From positions 62,001 to 126,000 of the forward strand of contig JAFKFL010000016.1 of assembly GCA_017308235.1 (NCBI GenBank): DNA of 64,000 bases. The letters are read 5' to 3'. The DNA is from Alphaproteobacteria bacterium (lineage in GTDB: Bacteria; Pseudomonadota; Alphaproteobacteria; Reyranellales; Reyranellaceae). How positions within the stretch are numbered: the first letter of the stretch is position 1; each line of letters begins with the position of its first letter. The notes under the pieces were generated by a model. The model was not told the DNA's origin, did no database searches, and was given only the letters and a program-made list of their open reading frames with translations. Positions 59,958 through 64,000 of this stretch are shown here, one piece after another. Position numbers and translations under genes: made by a program.

Positions 59958-62201
59958 ATGGCCAAACGCAGCACCAACGTCGTCCCGCTCGCCTCCGTGA
60001 AGCCGGTGCAATTCGGACAGGCGCTCCAGGAGCGCTACCTGTCCTACGCGCTGTCCACCATCATGGCGCGCTCGCTACCCGACGTTCGGGACGGGCTGAA
60101 GCCCGTGCATCGTCGCCTGCTCTACGCCATGCGGCAGCTGCGGCTCGATCCGAACAGCGCCTTCAAGAAGAGCGCGCGCGTGGTGGGCGACGTGATTGGC
60201 CAGTATCACCCGCACGGCGACCAGTCGATCTATGATGCGCTGGTTCGGCTCGCCCAGGAGTTCTCGGTCCGCTATCCGCTGATCGAGGGGCAGGGGAACT
60301 TCGGCAATATCGACGGCGATAACCCCGCCGCCATGCGCTACACCGAGGCGCGTCTCACCGAGGTGGCCGAGGCGCTGCTGGCGGGCATCGACGAGGATGC
60401 GGTCGACTTCCGGCCGAACTATGACGGCTCCGTCCAGGAGCCGGTCGTGCTGCCCGGCGGCTTTCCCAATCTTCTCGCCAATGGCGCGGCCGGCATCGCG
60501 GTCGGCATGGCGACCTCCATCCCGCCGCACAACGCCGGCGATCTCTGCGACGCGCTGCTGCATCTGATCCGCACACCCAACGCGCGCGTCGAGACGTTGG
60601 TCGATCTGGTGAAGGGCCCCGACTTTCCGACCGGCGGCCTTCTGGTCGAGCCGCGCGAGTCGATCATCGATGCCTACAAGACCGGGCGCGGTGCGTTCCG
60701 CCTGCGGGCGCGCTGGACCAAGGAAGAGCTGCCGCGCGGCCAGTACCGCATCGTTGTCACGGAGATCCCCTATCAGGTCCAAAAAGGGAGGCTGATCGAG
60801 CGCATCGCCGAGATCATCAACGCCAAGAAGCTGCCGATCCTGGAGGACGTGCGCGACGAATCGGCGGACGATGTGCGCATCGTGCTCGAGCCACGCACCG
60901 GCAACGTGCCAGCCGAGCTTCTGATGGAGCAGCTCTTCAAGCTGACAGATCTCGAGACCCGCTTTCCCCTGAATCTCAACGTCCTCGACAAGGACAATAC
61001 GCCGCGCGTGATGGACCTGCGCGAGGCGCTGCAGGCCTTCCTCGACCATCGGCGCGAGGTGTTGATCCGGCGTTCGACCTTCCGGCTGGCCGAGATCGAA
61101 CGGCGGCTGGAAATTCTCGACGGCTATCTCATCGCCTTTCTCAACCTCGACAAGCTGATCAAGATCATCCGCGAAGAGGACGAGCCCAAGCCGAAGATGA
61201 TCAAGGCTTTCAAGCTCACCGACCTGCAGGCCGAGGCGATCCTCAACATGCGCCTTCGCGCTTTGCGGCGGCTGGAAGAGTTCGAGATCAAGGGCGAGCA
61301 CAAGAAACTCACCGCCGAGCGCAAGGAACTGAAGGCGCTTCTCAAGGAAGACAAGCTGCAATGGCAGGCGATCTCGGCTGAGGTCCAGGAGACCAAGAAC
61401 AAGTTCGGCGGCAAGACGAAGCTCGGCAAGCGCCGCACGGAGCTCGCCGACGCGCCGGTCGAGGTCGAGCATGCGGTCGAGGACTTCGTCGAGCGCGAGC
61501 CGATCACCGTGCTTCTGTCCGACAAGGGTTGGATCCGTGCCGCCAAGGGGCATCTCGACGAAAAGGCGGCAGCCGAGCTCAAGTACAAGGAAGGCGATCA
61601 GGCGAAGTTCGCCGTGCACGCCCAGTCGATCGACAAGATCCTGGTGTTTGGCACCAACGGCCGGTTCTATACGCTGCCCTGCGATCGGTTGCCGAGTGCC
61701 CGAGGGCACGGCGAGCCGGTACGTCTCATGATCGAACTTGGCAACGAGCAGGATATCGTCCAGCTCGAAGTGCTGAAAGGCGGGCGCAAGTTCCTGGTCG
61801 CATCCGATGCCGGCCGCGGTTTCGTCGTGCCCGAGGACGAGGTCGTGGCCCAGACCAAAAACGGCAAGCAGGTGCTGAACCTTGCCGACAAGGAGAAGGC
61901 GGTCGCTTTTTCGATCGTGCCGGAAGGGGCCGACTCGGTTGCGGCCCTGAGCGAGGGGCGCAAGCTCCTGATCTTTCCCCTTGAGCAGGTGCCGGAGATG
62001 GGACGTGGCCGCGGCGTGCTGCTGCAGAAGTCGAAGGCCGACCAGCTTTCGGATGCACAAGCTTTCAAATTGTCGGACGGTTTGCCCTGGGCCAATCGGC
62101 TGATTGCGGCAGCCGAACTCAAGTTCTGGCGGGGCGAGCGGGCGCAGGCTGGCCGCATGCCCGAAAAAGGCTGGCCGCGCGCCAAGCGTTTCAAGGATTG
62201 A
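59958..62201 (+). CDS. parC: DNA topoisomerase IV subunit A (ParC)
   Basis: 747 residues. [25 protein letters not shown] (quinolone-pocket region) and the catalytic Tyr128 in [10 protein letters not shown]. The residue in the place of GyrA Ser83 is Gln89. The coiled region [18 protein letters not shown] and a long C-terminal beta-propeller tail ([25 protein letters not shown]) complete it. Partner of ParE (not in this window) in unlinking chromosomes. Stop at 62201 is 4 bases before uppP. Confidence 0.93.
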   Translation: MAKRSTNVVPLASVKPVQFGQALQERYLSYALSTIMARSLPDVRDGLKPVHRRLLYAMRQLRLDPNSAFKKSARVVGDVIGQYHPHGDQSIYDALVRLAQEFSVRYPLIEGQGNFGNIDGDNPAAMRYTEARLTEVAEALLAGIDEDAVDFRPNYDGSVQEPVVLPGGFPNLLANGAAGIAVGMATSIPPHNAGDLCDALLHLIRTPNARVETLVDLVKGPDFPTGGLLVEPRESIIDAYKTGRGAFRLRARWTKEELPRGQYRIVVTEIPYQVQKGRLIERIAEIINAKKLPILEDVRDESADDVRIVLEPRTGNVPAELLMEQLFKLTDLETRFPLNLNVLDKDNTPRVMDLREALQAFLDHRREVLIRRSTFRLAEIERRLEILDGYLIAFLNLDKLIKIIREEDEPKPKMIKAFKLTDLQAEAILNMRLRALRRLEEFEIKGEHKKLTAERKELKALLKEDKLQWQAISAEVQETKNKFGGKTKLGKRRTELADAPVEVEHAVEDFVEREPITVLLSDKGWIRAAKGHLDEKAAAELKYKEGDQAKFAVHAQSIDKILVFGTNGRFYTLPCDRLPSARGHGEPVRLMIELGNEQDIVQLEVLKGGRKFLVASDAGRGFVVPEDEVVAQTKNGKQVLNLADKEKAVAFSIVPEGADSVAALSEGRKLLIFPLEQVPEMGRGRGVLLQKSKADQLSDAQAFKLSDGLPWANRLIAAAELKFWRGERAQAGRMPEKGWPRAKRFKD

Positions 62202-62205
62202 TGGG

Positions 62206-63012
62206 ATGGATCTGGCGCTGATCTGGAAGACGCTGGTGATCGGCGTCATCGAGGGCCTTACCGAATTTCTGCCGGTATCCTCGACCGGGCACATCATCCT
62301 TTCCGAAGTGGTCCTCGACTTTAAAGGCCCGCCCGGCAAGGTGTTCGACATCGTGATCCAGCTCGGCGCGATCCTGGCCGTGTGCGTGCTCTACCGTGCC
62401 AAGATCTGGGCCACGGTGGTTGGCGCGATGAATCGCGAACCGCAGGCGCTGCGCTTCGCCGGCACCATCCTCGTTGCCTTTTTACCCTCCGCGGTCGTGG
62501 GCGTGATCGCCTTTAAGTACATCAAGCAGCTGCTGGAAAGTCCCCTGGTGGTCGCGGTCGCGTTGATCTTGGGCGGCATCGCGATCTTGGTGATCGAGCG
62601 GTTGGTGCAGCGGCCTCGCGTGAAATCGATGGACGACATCGATTTCAAGACGGCGTTCTGGGTGGGTGTGTGTCAGTGCCTGGCCATGGTCCCCGGTGTG
62701 TCGCGTTCCGGTGCGACGATCATGGGCGCACGGGCTTTTCGCGTGGACCGTGCGACCGCTGCAGAATTTTCCTTCTTTCTGGCGATGCCGACCATGATCG
62801 GCGCGGCCGCTTACGATCTCTACAAGAACTGGGCAGACCTCAGCTGGCACGGAAGCGCCGTTATTGCGCTGGGTTTCATTGCCGCTTTCTTCTCTGCCCT
62901 CGTCGTCGTCGGGCCGTTCGTGCAGTTCATCAGCCGATACGGGTTCACCGCTTTCGCCTGGTACCGCATTGCAATTGGCGCATTGGCGCTCGTTCTATTG
63001 CTCATGCATTGA
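62206..63012 (+). CDS. uppP: Undecaprenyl-diphosphatase UppP (BacA)
   Basis: 268 residues, about eight membrane helices. The two active-site motifs are GLTEFLPVSSTGHIIL (Glu and Ser-Ser-Thr-Gly-His) and MVPGVSRSGATIMGAR (PGxSRSG). It recycles undecaprenyl pyrophosphate for peptidoglycan synthesis and confers bacitracin tolerance. The ATG at 62206 is chosen because it gives the family start MDLALIWKTLVIGVIEG. Confidence 0.93.
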   Translation: MDLALIWKTLVIGVIEGLTEFLPVSSTGHIILSEVVLDFKGPPGKVFDIVIQLGAILAVCVLYRAKIWATVVGAMNREPQALRFAGTILVAFLPSAVVGVIAFKYIKQLLESPLVVAVALILGGIAILVIERLVQRPRVKSMDDIDFKTAFWVGVCQCLAMVPGVSRSGATIMGARAFRVDRATAAEFSFFLAMPTMIGAAAYDLYKNWADLSWHGSAVIALGFIAAFFSALVVVGPFVQFISRYGFTAFAWYRIAIGALALVLLLMH

Positions 63013-63079
63013 CGCTTCCTGCGCTTCATACCGTGTGCCATAAGCCGGCAACATTTTTTGAAGCGGTCAGGAGTTGAAG

Positions 63080-64000
63080 ATGCAACGGCGTAAATTTCTG
63101 CGCAGCGCGGGTATAGGCGCTGCGGCGACAGCGGTCACGAGTGCGGTGGCGGCGCCGGCCATTGCCCAGTCGACGCCGGAGCTCAATTGGCGTCTGACCT
63201 CGAGCTTTCCAAAGTCGCTCGACACGCTCTATGGTGGCGCCGAGAGGTTCGCCAAGCTTGTCGCCGAGGCGACCGATAACAAGTTCCAGATTCGTGTCTT
63301 CGCTGCAGGCGAGATCGTTCCGGGCTTGCAGGTCGTCGATGCCGTGCAGAACGGTACGGTCGAGGTCGGTCACACTGCTTCGTACTATTTCTTCGGCAAG
63401 GATCCGACGTTCGCCCTTGGAACGGTGGTGCCGTTCGGTCTCAACACGCGCCAGATGAATGCGTGGGTGACCGAAGGCGGTGGCAACGATCTGCTCAACG
63501 ACTTTTACAAAGGCTACAACATCCACGGCATCGTCGCGGGCAATACGACGGCGCAGATGGGCGGTTGGTTCCGCAAGGAGATCAACACAGTCGACGACCT
63601 TAAGGGCCTGAAGTTCCGCATCGCCGGTCTGGCCGGCAACGTCATGGCGAAGCTGGGCGTCATCCCGCAGCAGCTTGCCGGTGGCGACATCTATCCGGCT
63701 CTCGAAAAGGGCGCGATCGATGCTGCCGAATGGGTCGGACCCTACGACGACCAAAAGCTCGGCTTCGCCAAGATCGCGCCGAACTATTACTACCCGGGCT
63801 GGTGGGAAGGGAATGCGGCGATCCACATGTTCATTGGCCTCGATAAGTGGAATGCATTGCCGAAGCACTACCAGGCGATCCTGACGGCGGCCTGCGCCGA
63901 CAGCAACAACTGGACGACCGCCAAGTACGACACCGACAATCCCAAAGCCCTTCGCACACTGATTGCCAGCGGCGCGAAGCTGCTGCCGTTCTCGCCGGCC
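63080..64000 (+). CDS. TRAP transporter binding protein (DctP family), cut by window edge
   Basis: 307 residues are present from the ATG at 63080 (CAGGAG at 63068-63073); the end lies beyond the window. Tat signal MQRRKFLRSAGIG followed by a hydrophobic stretch and the PAIAQS cleavage zone. The mature part is DctP: LTSSFPKSLDTLYGGAERF, VFAAGEIVPGLQVVDAVQNGT, FRIAGLAGNVMAKLG and the anchoring ALEKGAIDAAEWVGPYDD. Members of this branch bind carboxylic or keto acids. It would feed a small and a large TRAP membrane subunit expected downstream. Confidence 0.88.
   Translation, partial: MQRRKFLRSAGIGAAATAVTSAVAAPAIAQSTPELNWRLTSSFPKSLDTLYGGAERFAKLVAEATDNKFQIRVFAAGEIVPGLQVVDAVQNGTVEVGHTASYYFFGKDPTFALGTVVPFGLNTRQMNAWVTEGGGNDLLNDFYKGYNIHGIVAGNTTAQMGGWFRKEINTVDDLKGLKFRIAGLAGNVMAKLGVIPQQLAGGDIYPALEKGAIDAAEWVGPYDDQKLGFAKIAPNYYYPGWWEGNAAIHMFIGLDKWNALPKHYQAILTAACADSNNWTTAKYDTDNPKALRTLIASGAKLLPFSPA

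Noticed and set aside
60075..62351. 758-residue open frame on the minus strand across parC
   Set aside because: Antisense shadow of parC; no domain motifs and an amino acid content typical of the complementary strand in GC-rich DNA.
63036..63059. Possible terminator TGCC...GGCA with T-run after uppP
   Set aside because: Only a 4-bp stem with a 7-base loop; too weak to claim.

Overview
The window is 64 kb of GC-rich chromosome that reads as an alphaproteobacterium. The support is the gene set and order rpoZ - rsh - pdxJ - acpS - lepB - rnc - era - recO - parC, a DUF2794 protein, an ATP12-type F1 assembly chaperone, an alphaproteobacterial omega subunit and the CarD-free, TTG/GTG-rich start usage. 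A soil or environmental Rhizobiales/Rhodospirillales-type (for example Reyranella-like) organism would fit, but the genus is inference. No rRNA, CRISPR array, prophage, insertion sequence or plasmid function was seen. No gene-free stretch exceeds about 300 bases.

Left part (1-24 kb) is accessory metabolism and transport. It starts with the tail of an MFS transporter, then a DUF1330 protein divergent from a LysR regulator, a DinB-cupin pair divergent from a TetR regulator plus hydrolase, and a class V aminotransferase divergent from a short-chain dehydrogenase. Next come a molybdopterin oxidoreductase with a small DUF2945 protein, a phenol-type flavin monooxygenase, a complete polar amino acid ABC importer, and a second TetR regulator divergent from a catalytically unusual short-chain dehydrogenase. 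An SMP-30 lactonase, a metallo-beta-lactamase-fold hydrolase preceded by a coupled mini-ORF, and a branched-chain-amino-acid-type ABC importer with a fused permease-ATPase follow, then an MpaB-type oxygenase and an ArsC/Spx-like reductase. Each regulator region carries clear dyad operators, described below.

Middle part (24-50 kb) mixes envelope and central carbon genes. It has a small glycine-zipper lipoprotein, DUF2794, a YfgM-like protein - BamB - Der operon, RarA, an L,D-transpeptidase coupled to a hydrolase, an RluC/D pseudouridine synthase, an AsmA protein, the ATP12 chaperone, a PEP-mutase-family enzyme, and propionyl-CoA carboxylase (pccB - 2TM protein - pccA) with acylphosphatase. LipB, tRNA-Leu(GAG), malic enzyme, isovaleryl-CoA dehydrogenase, a thioesterase, a TetR-regulated acyl-CoA ligase, a sulfite-oxidase-like protein and glutathione peroxidase complete it. 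The theme is odd- and branched-chain acyl-CoA catabolism feeding the TCA cycle.

Right part (50-64 kb) is core housekeeping: family 5 uracil-DNA glycosylase, a NYN nuclease, FolK, RpoZ, the bifunctional (p)ppGpp enzyme, PdxJ, AcpS, signal peptidase I, RNase III, Era, a glutathione transferase, RecO, ParC and UppP. A TRAP-transporter binding protein runs off the end. Genes are tightly packed, with many 4-bp NTGA stop/start overlaps.
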